Assembly: GCF_027257875.1 (NCBI RefSeq)
Contig: NZ_JAPVQY010000027.1
Coordinates: forward strand, 1 to 64,000
Source of the DNA: Burkholderia sp. IMCC1007
GTDB taxonomy: Bacteria > Pseudomonadota > Gammaproteobacteria > Burkholderiales > Burkholderiaceae
Direction: 5' to 3'
Length of the DNA: 64,000 bases
Within the stretch, counting starts at the first letter, position 1. Each line of letters begins with the position of its first letter. The translations under genes and the position numbers were made by a program. The notes under the pieces were generated by a model. It did no database searches, had not been told where the DNA came from, and saw only the letters and a program-made list of their open reading frames with translations. Below, in pieces: positions 54,424-62,484 of the stretch.

Positions 54424-55296
54424 ATGGCCGCATTCAAACCGCGCCGGCCGCGTAACGGCGCCAACCAGACCCCGCGCCCGTTCCGCCGCAACAAGGTGAT
54501 GGCGTCCGATTCGGTGCCCACCGAAAGCCGCCGTGCCGCGCGCCAGCGGTTCCTGAAGACGCGCGGCATCTACCTGCTGCCGAACGCATTCACGACCGCT
54601 GCGCTGTTCTGCGGCTTCTTCGCGGTCGTGCAGGCGATGAACGTGCGTTTCGAGATCGCCGCCATTGCGATCTTCGTCGCGATGGTGCTCGACGGGATGG
54701 ACGGGCGCGTCGCGCGAATGACCCATACGCAAAGCGCATTCGGCGAGCAGTTCGACAGCCTGTCGGACATGGTGTCGTTCGGCGTCGCACCCGCGCTCGT
54801 GATGTACGAGTGGGTGCTGAAGGATCTCGGCCGCTGGGGCTGGCTCGCCGCATTCGTCTATTGCTCGGGCGCCGCGTTGCGCCTCGCGCGCTTCAACACG
54901 AACATCGGCAGCGTCGACAAGCGCTTCTTCCAGGGGCTGCCGAGCCCGGCCGCCGCCGCGCTGATCGCCGGCTTCGTCTGGCTCGCGACCGACAACCGCG
55001 TGCCGATGAAGCTCGGCTGGCTGCCGTGGGTCGCGTTCGCACTGACGATCTACGCGGGCGTAACGATGGTGTCGAACGCGCCGTTCTACAGCGGCAAGGC
55101 GCTCGACGTGCGGCACCGCGTGCCGTTCGCGGCGATCCTGCTGGTCGTCGTCGCGTTCGTGCTCGTGTCGTCGGATCCGCCGTTGATGCTGTTCTGCCTG
55201 TTCGTGCTGTACGGGCTGTCCGGCTACGTGTTCTGGGCCTACATGGCCGTGCGCGGGCGCGCGAATCCCGCGCGATCGTCGCAGCGCGAGCACTGA
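54424..55296 (+). CDS. pssA: CDP-diacylglycerol-serine O-phosphatidyltransferase
   Basis: A 290-residue membrane enzyme making phosphatidylserine from CDP-diacylglycerol and serine. The CDP-alcohol motif is complete: DGMDGRVARM to FGEQFDSLSD (about residues 90-115, matching DGx2ARx8Gx3Dx3D). It has eight membrane segments and an extra basic N-terminus of about 40 residues (KPRRPRNGANQTPRPFRRNK). The next in-frame ATG, at 54502, would remove part of it. It acts directly before Psd in the same pathway. Confidence 0.95.
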   Translation: MAAFKPRRPRNGANQTPRPFRRNKVMASDSVPTESRRAARQRFLKTRGIYLLPNAFTTAALFCGFFAVVQAMNVRFEIAAIAIFVAMVLDGMDGRVARMTHTQSAFGEQFDSLSDMVSFGVAPALVMYEWVLKDLGRWGWLAAFVYCSGAALRLARFNTNIGSVDKRFFQGLPSPAAAALIAGFVWLATDNRVPMKLGWLPWVAFALTIYAGVTMVSNAPFYSGKALDVRHRVPFAAILLVVVAFVLVSSDPPLMLFCLFVLYGLSGYVFWAYMAVRGRANPARSSQREH

Positions 55297-55313
55297 CGCG
55301 CAACTTGCTCCGC

Positions 55314-55346
55314 AACGGCGGCCCCCGGTTTCGAGGCCGCCGTTTT
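55314..55346 (+). terminator. Terminator after psd-pssA
   Basis: AACGGCGGCC (55314-55323) and GGCCGCCGTT (55335-55344) form a perfect 10-bp stem with an 11-base loop, followed by TTC. It lies 17 bases past the pssA stop. Confidence 0.82.
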
Positions 55347-55397
55347 CATTTGCCCCTTTTTCGGATCGAGCAGCCAGGCATCCCGGGTGCCGTCCGA

Positions 55398-55426
55398 TTG
55401 CGCACCCAGCGGAATGCCGCTATAGT
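55398..55426 (+). promoter_or_regulatory. Promoter of the leu leader transcript
   Basis: TTGCGC (55398-55403) and TATAGT (55421-55426) are spaced by 17 bases. Transcription should start at about 55433, so the leader peptide ATG at 55434 lies at or next to the first base of the RNA. Confidence 0.55.
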
Positions 55427-55433
55427 CGTCGGC

Positions 55434-55514
55434 ATGACTGCATTTCCCCGCCTTTCCCTCCTTCTAGCCGGTGCGCCGCTACGCGCGCTAGCTTTGGCGC
55501 GCCTGCCGCGCTGA
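55434..55514 (+). CDS. leuL: leuA leader peptide (Leu-rich)
   Basis: A 26-residue peptide, MTAFPRLSLLLAGAPLRALA then LARLPR, with eight leucines. Their codons include CTT twice, CTA three times and TTG once; such codons are rare in the surrounding genes, which use CTG and CTC. Rare control codons in a short peptide 100 bases before leuA are the hallmark of ribosome-mediated attenuation by leucyl-tRNA supply. There is no ribosome binding site, because the predicted transcript starts right at the ATG. Downstream hairpins CGCCA/TGGCG (55556-55569) and GCGCGC-tagctttg-GCGCGC are present, but no classical U-run terminator. Confidence 0.72.
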   Translation: MTAFPRLSLLLAGAPLRALALARLPR

Positions 55515-55616
55515 CCATTCTCGCCCTCCGTCAAGCCTCGTCTGTTGTTGAGCGTCGCCAGCGGTGGCGCGATCTCATTACGTTTGACTTCCATATAAAG
55601 CCCCCTGGAGCTCCCC

Positions 55617-57161
55617 ATGACAGACAAGCTGATCATTTTCGATACGACGTTGCGTGACGGCGAACAATCGCCCGGCGCGTCGATGACGAAGGAAGAGAAA
55701 ATCCGCATCGCGAAGCACCTCGAGCGGATGAAGGTCGACGTGATCGAGGCCGGCTTCGCGGCCAGCTCGAACGGCGACTTCGACGCGATCCACACGATCG
55801 CCGGTCTCGTGAAGGACAGCACGATCTGCTCGCTGGCGCGCGCCAACGACAAGGACATCCAGCGTGCGGCGGACGCATTGAAGCCGGCCAACAGCGCGCG
55901 GATCCACACGTTCATCGCGACGTCGCCGCTGCACATGGAGAAGAAGCTGCGGATGACGCCGGACCAGGTGTTCGAGCAGGCGCGTCTCGCGGTGCGCTTC
56001 GCGCGCAAGTTCACCGACAACGTCGAATTCTCGCCGGAAGACGGCAGCCGCTCGGATCTCGACTTCCTGTGCCGCGTGCTGGAAGCGGTGATCGCCGAAG
56101 GCGCGACGACGATCAACATCGCCGACACGGTCGGCTACGGCGTGCCGGAACTCTACGGCAACCTCGTGAAGACGCTGCGCGAGCGCATCCCGAATTCGGA
56201 CAAGGCGATCTTCTCGGTGCACTGCCACAACGACCTCGGGATGGCGGTCGCGAACTCGCTCGCCGGCGTGAAGATCGGCGGCGCCCGGCAGGTCGAGTGC
56301 ACGATCAACGGTCTCGGCGAGCGCGCGGGCAACACGTCGCTCGAGGAAATCGTGATGGCCGTGAAGACGCGCAAGGACTACTTCGGGCTCGACGTCGGCA
56401 TCGACACCACGCAGATCGTGCCGACGTCGAAGCTCGTGTCGCAGATCACCGGGTTCGTCGTGCAGCCGAACAAGGCCGTGGTCGGCGCGAACGCGTTCGC
56501 GCACGCGTCGGGCATTCACCAGGACGGCGTGCTGAAGGCGCGCGACACCTACGAGATCATGCGCGCGGAAGACGTGGGCTGGACCGCGAACAAGATCGTG
56601 CTCGGCAAGCTGTCGGGCCGCAACGCGTTCAAGCAGCGCCTGCAGGAGCTCGGCGTGTCGCTCGACAGCGAAGCCGAATTGAATGCCGCGTTCATGCGCT
56701 TCAAGGATCTGGCCGACCGCAAGGCCGAGATCTTCGACGAAGACATCATCGCGATCGTGTCCGAGGAATCGGCGCTCGCGCACGAGCAGGAGCACTTCAA
56801 GTTCGTGTCGCTGTCGCAGCGTTCGGAGACGGGCGAGCAGCCGCAGGCGAAAATCGTGTTCGCGGTCGAAGGCAAGGAAGTGACCGGTGAAGCGCGCGGC
56901 AACGGCCCGGTCGACGCGACGTTCAATGCGATCGAAGGCGAAGTCGGCAGCGGGTCCGAACTGCTGCTGTACTCGGTGAACGCGATCACGACCGGCACGC
57001 AGGCGCAGGGCGAAGTGACCGTCCGGCTGTCGAAGAGCGGGCGGATCGTCAACGGCGTCGGCACCGATCCGGATATCGTCGCCGCATCCGCGAAGGCGTA
57101 CATTTCCGCGCTGAACAAGCTGCACTCGAAGGACGACAAGGTCAACCCGCAGCGCTCGTAA
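55617..57161 (+). CDS. leuA: 2-isopropylmalate synthase
   Basis: A 514-residue enzyme condensing acetyl-CoA with 2-ketoisovalerate, the first committed step of leucine synthesis. The catalytic barrel starts [15 protein letters not shown] (residues 9-23); [14 protein letters not shown] gives metal ligands; the C-terminal regulatory domain ([18 protein letters not shown]) mediates leucine feedback inhibition. Length is that of the long bacterial form. TGGAG precedes the ATG. Expression is probably set by the leader at 55434-55514. Confidence 0.97.
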   Translation: MTDKLIIFDTTLRDGEQSPGASMTKEEKIRIAKHLERMKVDVIEAGFAASSNGDFDAIHTIAGLVKDSTICSLARANDKDIQRAADALKPANSARIHTFIATSPLHMEKKLRMTPDQVFEQARLAVRFARKFTDNVEFSPEDGSRSDLDFLCRVLEAVIAEGATTINIADTVGYGVPELYGNLVKTLRERIPNSDKAIFSVHCHNDLGMAVANSLAGVKIGGARQVECTINGLGERAGNTSLEEIVMAVKTRKDYFGLDVGIDTTQIVPTSKLVSQITGFVVQPNKAVVGANAFAHASGIHQDGVLKARDTYEIMRAEDVGWTANKIVLGKLSGRNAFKQRLQELGVSLDSEAELNAAFMRFKDLADRKAEIFDEDIIAIVSEESALAHEQEHFKFVSLSQRSETGEQPQAKIVFAVEGKEVTGEARGNGPVDATFNAIEGEVGSGSELLLYSVNAITTGTQAQGEVTVRLSKSGRIVNGVGTDPDIVAASAKAYISALNKLHSKDDKVNPQRS

Positions 57162-57185
57162 GCGCCGCGCGTCAAGCAGCCCCGA

Positions 57186-57224
57186 AACGCCCCGTGCGGC
57201 CCTGCGCCGCCCGGGGCGTTTTTT
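57186..57224 (+). terminator. Rho-independent terminator of leuA
   Basis: AACGCCCCG and CGGGGCGTT form a 9-bp stem with a G+C-rich loop of 17 bases, followed by TTTT. It also lies just after the stop of the minus-strand transporter gene. Confidence 0.85.
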
Positions 57225-57234
57225 CATTGGCCGC

Positions 57235-58785
57235 TCATTCCGCGGCCGGCGCGCGGAACAGCCAGCGACGCGCCGCCGCGCGTGGCGCCGGATTGCGCCG
57301 GCGGAACTCGACCGCGATCCCGCGCCGCGGCGCATCGGCGACGAATGCATCGAGCAGTTCGAGCACGTCGTGATCGATGTAGTCGGCGCGCGTCGCGTCG
57401 ATGATCACCGCCGCCCGGTCCGGAATGTGCCGCAGGTGGTGCTTGACCTGCACCTTGCCGATGAACGACACGTCCTTGCGGAACGACAGCAGGAAGTGGT
57501 CGTCGTGCTGCGCGAGTGTGACGGGGCTCTTCAGGTTGGCAACGGCGACCGCGAGCACGCTGCACGCAAGGCCCAGCGCGATGCCGAACAGCAGGTCGAC
57601 GGCGAGCACGCCGACGATCGTCGCGGCGAACGGCACGAACGCGGCCGGCCCCTGTTGCATCACCGAGCGGAACAGCGCCGGTTTCGCGAGTTTCAGGCCG
57701 GTGTGGATCAGGATCGCGGCCAGGCTCGCGAGCGGGATCAGGTTGATCAGGCCGGTGAGCGCGAACACGCTCGCGAGCAGCAGGATGCCGTGCACGATCG
57801 CGGACATCCGGCTTTGCGCGCCGGCGTTGACGTTGGCCGAACTGCGCACGATCACCGACGTGATCGGCAGGCCGCCGACGGCGCCCGCGACGAGGTTGCC
57901 GACCCCCTGTGCCTTCAGCTCCCGATCGGGTTGCGTCGGCCGCCGCTTCGGATCGATCTGCTCGACCGCTTCGAGGCACAGCAGCGTCTCGAGGCTCGCG
58001 ACGACCGCAAGCGTGATCGCAACGCGCCATACGTCGGGGTTGACCAGTTGCGCGAGGTTCGGGCCGAGCTCCGCATGCTTGAGCGATGCCGCGAGCGCCG
58101 CGAACGAGTCGAATTCGGGCAGCGTGACGCGATGCGCGGCGCCCGGTGCAGCTGCCGGTGCGATCACGCCGAGCACGAGCGTCGCGCCGATGCCGAGCAC
58201 GACGACCGCGAGCGGCGCGGGTACCGAACGTACCCACGCGAAGCGCTTGAGTGCCGGCATGTCCCACGCGATCAGCAGCGCCAGCGACACCAGCGCGATG
58301 GCCGTGGCGGCCCATGCGGTCGGCAGCGCCGGCCAGTTCGCAAACGATTGCGAGGCCTGGCCGCCAATGCCGAAGGCGAATGGGATCTGCTTGACGATCA
58401 GCAGCAGGCCGATCGCGGCGAGCATGCCCTTGATGACGGGCGACGGCACGTACGCGGCGAAGCGGCCGGCGCGCAGCATGCCGAAGCCGAACTGCAGCAC
58501 GCCGGACAGCAGCACCGCGAGCAGGAATGCGGAGAAGCTGCCGAGTTGCGCGATCCCTTCGACGACGATCACGACGAGGCCGGCCGCCGGCCCGCTCACG
58601 GACAGCGACGAGCCGCTCAGCAGCGCGACGACGATGCCGCCGACGATGCCGGATACCAGCCCGGCAAACGGCTCGACGCCGGATGCATTGGCGATGCCTA
58701 GGCATAGCGGCAGCGCGACGAGGAAAACGACGATGCCGGCGACGATGTCGCGCGGCAGGGTGGACAGGCGCTCGTTCAGTTTCAT
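57235..58785 (-). CDS. SulP family anion transporter (bicarbonate-type)
   Basis: A 516-residue SLC26/SulP transporter. The membrane part has 10-14 helices, with ALPLCLGIANASGVEPFAGL and GSSLSVSGPAAGLVVIV near the N-terminus and GLINLIPLASLAAILIHTGL. A C-terminal STAS domain starts at about residue 430 (FIGKVQVKHHLRHIPDRAAV). The neighbour is a beta-carbonic anhydrase, and this pairing in bacteria suggests bicarbonate transport (BicA-like), but sulfate cannot be excluded. It starts 39 bases after the carbonic anhydrase stop. Confidence 0.85.
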   Translation of the reverse strand: MKLNERLSTLPRDIVAGIVVFLVALPLCLGIANASGVEPFAGLVSGIVGGIVVALLSGSSLSVSGPAAGLVVIVVEGIAQLGSFSAFLLAVLLSGVLQFGFGMLRAGRFAAYVPSPVIKGMLAAIGLLLIVKQIPFAFGIGGQASQSFANWPALPTAWAATAIALVSLALLIAWDMPALKRFAWVRSVPAPLAVVVLGIGATLVLGVIAPAAAPGAAHRVTLPEFDSFAALAASLKHAELGPNLAQLVNPDVWRVAITLAVVASLETLLCLEAVEQIDPKRRPTQPDRELKAQGVGNLVAGAVGGLPITSVIVRSSANVNAGAQSRMSAIVHGILLLASVFALTGLINLIPLASLAAILIHTGLKLAKPALFRSVMQQGPAAFVPFAATIVGVLAVDLLFGIALGLACSVLAVAVANLKSPVTLAQHDDHFLLSFRKDVSFIGKVQVKHHLRHIPDRAAVIIDATRADYIDHDVLELLDAFVADAPRRGIAVEFRRRNPAPRAAARRWLFRAPAAE

Positions 58786-58824
58786 GGTTGGGGCGATTTC
58801 ATGGGCGTTGGGGTAGGGCGCGGG

Positions 58825-59472
58825 TCAGCCGAATGCGACGGCCGCGGCGGCGTGCTCGGGGTCGGCCGCGGCTGCGGCGGGTGGCGCCGTATAGCCGGAA
58901 TCGAGCTCCGTCAGGCGGCCGTCGGCGACGGAGAAGATCCAGCCGTGTACGAGGGGCGGCCGCGGTCGGCCCTGCACGATCGGCGACGCGCGCAGCAGTT
59001 TCACTTGTTCGAGCACGTTCAACTCCGCGAGGCGGTCGGCCGCGGCCGCGTCGTCGAGTTCGCCCAGCGTGTCGCGATGGCGCCGTGCCAGCGCGCACAG
59101 CGGTGCGATGCGGCGCGCGACGTGCGGCAGGTCGGTCGGCGGCGGCAGCAGCGATGCGCGTACGCCGCCGCAACCGTAGTGGCCGCACACGATGACGTGA
59201 TCGACCTCGAGCACGCGCACCGCGTACTCGAGCACGCTCGCCGCGTTGTCGTCGTCGGGATGGAACAGGTTCGCGATGTTGCGATGGACGAACAGTTCAC
59301 CCGGCGCGCAGTGCGTGATGGTTTCGGCCGGCACGCGGCTGTCGGCGCAGCCGATCCACAGCACGCGCGGATTCTGGCCGCGCGCGAGCGCGTCGAAGAA
59401 GCCGGGCGTGTGTTCGCGTGTCTCGCGGGCCCAGGCGATGTTGGCGACCAGCATGCTCTTGGGGCGGTTCAT
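58825..59472 (-). CDS. can: Beta-class carbonic anhydrase
   Basis: A 215-residue zinc enzyme interconverting CO2 and bicarbonate in the cytoplasm. Zinc ligands are C42 in IGCADSRV, H98 and C101 in CGHYGCGGV; D44 and R46 form the catalytic dyad. The sequence is full length. It leads the can-SulP transcript, and together they could supply and hold bicarbonate. Two palindromes lie in the upstream gap. Confidence 0.93.
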   Translation of the reverse strand: MNRPKSMLVANIAWARETREHTPGFFDALARGQNPRVLWIGCADSRVPAETITHCAPGELFVHRNIANLFHPDDDNAASVLEYAVRVLEVDHVIVCGHYGCGGVRASLLPPPTDLPHVARRIAPLCALARRHRDTLGELDDAAAADRLAELNVLEQVKLLRASPIVQGRPRPPLVHGWIFSVADGRLTELDSGYTAPPAAAAADPEHAAAAVAFG

Positions 59473-59778
59473 GAGGACTCCTTTTAAATAAGGACGGACA
59501 ACGATCGCTCGAAATGGCGTCGTCGAATACTTTCTGAATTGAAAGGTTTATTCCGCCCGATATTAGGGGTATGCCCTAGCGCCCGGTGCCACTGATACAA
59601 ATTGTTTCAACTGGGAATATCGAGGTGCAGCGCATGCACCAATGCGACGCATGACATGCATCGCGCATGCCGGTTACCCGTCCGGTAAGGGATTCCGCGC
59701 GACAGCGTCGTGACGGGCACGGATCGGAACGAATTGCCGCCCGCTTTCCGGATCAGCCGAATAGGGCGGCAAAAACGA
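59473..59778. other. Control region upstream of the carbonic anhydrase
   Basis: No gene is seen in the 370 bases between the carbonic anhydrase start and the next gene. The proximal part is more A/T-rich and holds TAGGG-gtatg-CCCTA (59564-59578) and the longer palindrome at 59593-59609. The distal end holds the terminator at 59779-59814. Confidence 0.5.
59593..59609. promoter_or_regulatory. Near-perfect 17-bp palindrome, candidate operator
   Basis: TGATACAAATTGTTTCA pairs with its reverse complement at all positions except 4, 14 and the centre. It lies about 120 bases upstream of the carbonic anhydrase start. The regulator is not identified. Confidence 0.5.
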
Positions 59779-59814
59779 AATGGCCATTCACGCGCTTATT
59801 CGTGAATGGCCATT
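59779..59814 (-). terminator. Terminator of the lipoprotein gene
   Basis: AATGGCCATTCACG and CGTGAATGGCCATT are perfect 14-bp arms around an 8-base loop. On the minus strand TCGTTTTTGCC follows, which fits a terminator 30 bases past the lipoprotein stop. Confidence 0.8.
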
Positions 59815-59843
59815 GAGAAATTGCGCGGAAATCGCGCAATCGG

Positions 59844-60356
59844 TCAGAACAGGTTCCGGCGGTCGGGGTCGTGCAGCGGGTCCGGCGTCTTCTGCGTGGT
59901 GCGCAGGATCCCCTGCGGATCGAAGTAGAAGCTGTACATCATGTACCAGACGTTGTCTTCCAGATACCGGTAGGTCCACACCTCGCGCTTCATCAGCGGG
60001 AAGTAGGACGTCTCGACCGGCCGGCCGAAATTGACCAGCACGTCGGTCTTCGTCCACGTGCCGATCTCCGCGCGATAGAACTCGCTCGGCTGCAGCACCT
60101 GGCGCACGTTGACGATCCTGTGCGCTGCATCGACATCGGCCGCGATGGTGATCTCGCCCATTGGCTGGGTCGGCCACATCAGGCGCTTGCCGCCGCCGGG
60201 CAGATCGTAGATCTCGCGCGGCGGGCCCATGCGCGCGACGATCGCCGACTCGTCCTGGCCGGCCTGGTATTGCTGCCACGGTTGTGCGCAACCGGCGAGC
60301 AGCGCCGCCGCACTGGCGACCAGCACCGGCAGGCGCACGGGAATGCGAATGCGCAT
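59844..60356 (-). CDS. Lipoprotein with BamE/SmpA-like repeats
   Basis: A 170-residue lipoprotein: signal peptide with lipobox LLAGC and acylated Cys at about 23. Two similar segments follow, DESAIVARMGPPREIYDLPG and TKTDVLVNFGRPVETSYFPL, each with the G-x-P turn of the BamE/SmpA/OmlA fold. It ends with YYFDPQG-like YFDPQGILRTTQ. It probably sits on the inner face of the outer membrane, with unknown partner. A strong GGAGG is 5 bases before the ATG; the longer frame to 60416 is not needed. Confidence 0.78.
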   Translation of the reverse strand: MRIRIPVRLPVLVASAAALLAGCAQPWQQYQAGQDESAIVARMGPPREIYDLPGGGKRLMWPTQPMGEITIAADVDAAHRIVNVRQVLQPSEFYRAEIGTWTKTDVLVNFGRPVETSYFPLMKREVWTYRYLEDNVWYMMYSFYFDPQGILRTTQKTPDPLHDPDRRNLF

Positions 60357-60546
60357 GGGATCCTCCAGAACTCTCTGACTGTTCAGTTGTATCACGGACG
60401 GCGCACGGCAGCGCATCGCGCCGAAAAAATCGGTGCGGATCGCAGCCGGCGGGTCGCGTATGTGTCGTGTGTCGCCATGCTTGCGGGCGGCGGGGCCGGC
60501 GGCCTATGATCCGCGCTTCTCGAACGAATCGAAGGGCAGGTAGCCG

Positions 60547-61806
60547 ATGCAGCTGTGGAAGCGATGCGCGCTCGCGTTGAGCGCGGGGTGGATGCTGGCG
60601 TCGTCCGCGTACGCGGCAGGCGAGCCGGTGCGGATCGCGCTCATCGAGGGCATGTCCGGCCCGTTCGCGAACGCGGGCGCGGCCGTCGAGCGCAACCTGC
60701 GCTTCGGCGTCGAACAGGTCAACGCGGCGGGCGGCGTGAAGCTGCGCGACGGCGCGCATCCGCTGGAGCTGGTCGTGCTCGACAGCAAGGGCAGCCCGGA
60801 AGAGGCGCTCGTGCAATTGCGCATCGCCGCGGACCGGCACATCGGATTCGTCGCGCAGGGCAACAGTTCGGCGGTCGCGGCGGCGCTCGTCGCGGCGCTC
60901 GACAAGCTGAACGCGCGCAATCCCGACAGTCGGATGCTGTTCCTCAACTATTCGGCCGACGACCCGGCGCTGACCGGCGCGCATTGCAGCTTCTGGCATT
61001 TCCGTTTCGACGCGCACGCGGGGATGCGGATGGCCGCGCTGGCCGACGTGATGGCGCGCGATCGTACCTTGCACAAGGTCTATCTGCTGAACCAGGACTA
61101 CAGCTTCGGCCACGACGTCAGCGCGCTGGCGCGGCAGGCGCTGGCCGAGCGGCGCCCCGACGTGGCGATCGCCGGCGACGAATTCCATCCGATCGGCCGG
61201 ATCAAGGATTTCTCGCCGTATATCGCGAAGATCCGCGCGAGCGGCGCGGACGCGGTCGTGACCGGCAACTGGGGCAACGATCTCACGCTGCTCGTGAAGG
61301 CGGCGCGCGAGCAGGGGCTCAACGCGAAGTTCTATACGTTCTACGGCAACAGCCTCGGCGCGCCGGCGGCGCTGGGCGACGCGGGCGTCGGGCGGGTCGT
61401 CGCCGTCGCGGACTGGCATCCGAATGCGGGCGGCGCGAAATCCGACGCGTTCTATCGTGCGTTCCGAACCCGTTTCCCGGCGCCGCAGGACGACTATCCG
61501 GTGCGCCGCATGAGCCTGATGGTCGAGATGCTCGCGGCCGCGATGAACCGGGCCGGCTCGGCCGACCCCGTCGCGGTGGCGCGCGCGCTGGAGGGGCTGT
61601 CGTTCGACGACGGTTTCCATGCGTCTACCCTGCGCGCGCAGGATCACCAGCTGTTCCAGCCCCTTTACGTGATGGAAATGGACAAGGTCGGCACGGCGGG
61701 CGTGCGTTTCGACAACGAGGGCTCGGGCTTTGGCTTCCGGACGGTTCTCGCGGTTCCGGCGCAGCGCACGCAGATGCCGTCGACCTGTTCGATGACGCGC
61801 CCGTGA
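60547..61806 (+). CDS. ABC transporter substrate-binding protein (branched-chain amino acid type)
   Basis: A 419-residue periplasmic binding protein. The signal peptide ends SSAYAAGE; the mature part starts VRIALIEGMSGPFANAGAAV, the typical LivJ/LivK family start. QGNSSAVAAALVAALD and VTGNWGNDLTLLVKAA line the ligand cleft. No membrane or ATPase genes are adjacent, so it may serve a transporter encoded elsewhere or act as a sensor. The ligand is unknown. It lies upstream of rpsO, which has its own promoter. Confidence 0.85.
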   Translation: MQLWKRCALALSAGWMLASSAYAAGEPVRIALIEGMSGPFANAGAAVERNLRFGVEQVNAAGGVKLRDGAHPLELVVLDSKGSPEEALVQLRIAADRHIGFVAQGNSSAVAAALVAALDKLNARNPDSRMLFLNYSADDPALTGAHCSFWHFRFDAHAGMRMAALADVMARDRTLHKVYLLNQDYSFGHDVSALARQALAERRPDVAIAGDEFHPIGRIKDFSPYIAKIRASGADAVVTGNWGNDLTLLVKAAREQGLNAKFYTFYGNSLGAPAALGDAGVGRVVAVADWHPNAGGAKSDAFYRAFRTRFPAPQDDYPVRRMSLMVEMLAAAMNRAGSADPVAVARALEGLSFDDGFHASTLRAQDHQLFQPLYVMEMDKVGTAGVRFDNEGSGFGFRTVLAVPAQRTQMPSTCSMTRP

Positions 61807-61834
61807 CAGGGACGGTAGGAACGCCGTGCAGTTG

Positions 61835-61843
61835 TGCTACAAT
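61835..61843 (+). promoter_or_regulatory. Extended -10 promoter of rpsO
   Basis: TGCTACAAT (TGn plus TACAAT) lies about 80 bases before rpsO. No good -35 is visible, which is acceptable for an extended -10 element. Confidence 0.55.
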
Positions 61844-61923
61844 GCCCGCCGGTTGTAAGTCACGGCACGGCCATTCTTCCGTGTCCGCCTGTTAGCTAGC
61901 AATTAGGAAACCAAGGAAATCAC

Positions 61924-62193
61924 ATGTCTGTTGCAGATATCAAGAAGTCGGAAGTCGTTGCTCAGTTCGCCCGCGGTACCAACGACACGGGTTCGCCCGA
62001 AGTCCAGGTCGCGCTGCTGACCGCACGTATCGTCGAACTGACGGGTCACTTCAAGACCCACGCGAAGGATCACCACAGCCGCCGCGGCCTGCTGCGCATG
62101 GTGAGCCGCCGCCGCAAGCTGCTCGACTACCTCAAGGGCAAGGATGCCGACCGTTACCGCGCATTGATCGAGAAGCTGGGTCTGCGTAAGTAA
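61924..62193 (+). CDS. rpsO: 30S ribosomal protein S15
   Basis: An 89-residue ribosomal protein that binds 16S rRNA helices 20-22 early in assembly. Contains [32 protein letters not shown] and RRKLLDYLK, all invariant. AAGGAAATCAC precedes the ATG. The 80-base leader may carry the S15 autoregulation site, which cannot be judged by eye. It is followed by a terminator-like hairpin and pnp. Confidence 0.98.
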   Translation: MSVADIKKSEVVAQFARGTNDTGSPEVQVALLTARIVELTGHFKTHAKDHHSRRGLLRMVSRRRKLLDYLKGKDADRYRALIEKLGLRK

Positions 62194-62216
62194 TCGAGGC
62201 GATTGCCGCCAGCAAG

Positions 62217-62252
62217 ATGCCTGTGTCAGTCCGCTGATGCAGGCATTTTGTT
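62217..62252 (+). terminator. Terminator between rpsO and pnp
   Basis: ATGCCTGTGTCAG (62217-62229) and CTGATGCAGGCAT (62234-62246) form a 13-bp stem (one mismatch) with a TCCG loop, followed by TTTGTTTTTG. Some read-through to pnp is expected from the conserved gene order. Confidence 0.82.
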
Positions 62253-62346
62253 TTTGCGCGGTGCGTAGCGTCACGCGCACCGCAGGTCGTTCGGCACGTG
62301 GATGCCGGACTGCCGGAACGGCTGATGCCGGGGTCGGGATTTGTGT

Positions 62347-62385
62347 CATTCCAGCGCGCTGCTCGGCGAGCGACGCACTGGAATG
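62347..62385 (+). promoter_or_regulatory. Long hairpin in the pnp leader, possible RNase III site
   Basis: CATTCCAG (62347-62354) and CTGGAATG (62378-62385) enclose a G+C-rich inner segment with CGCT/AGCG arms. In E. coli a long stem in this position is cut by RNase III to start autoregulation of pnp. The same role here is an inference from position and shape. Confidence 0.45.
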
Positions 62386-62484
62386 GCATAAAAAACACAC
62401 CTTGCTCCGGGTGATTCAGTCGGGACGCCGCCGCGCGGGATGGCCCGGGCGGCGAATGAAATGAATGAATTCAAAGGAGCAACC

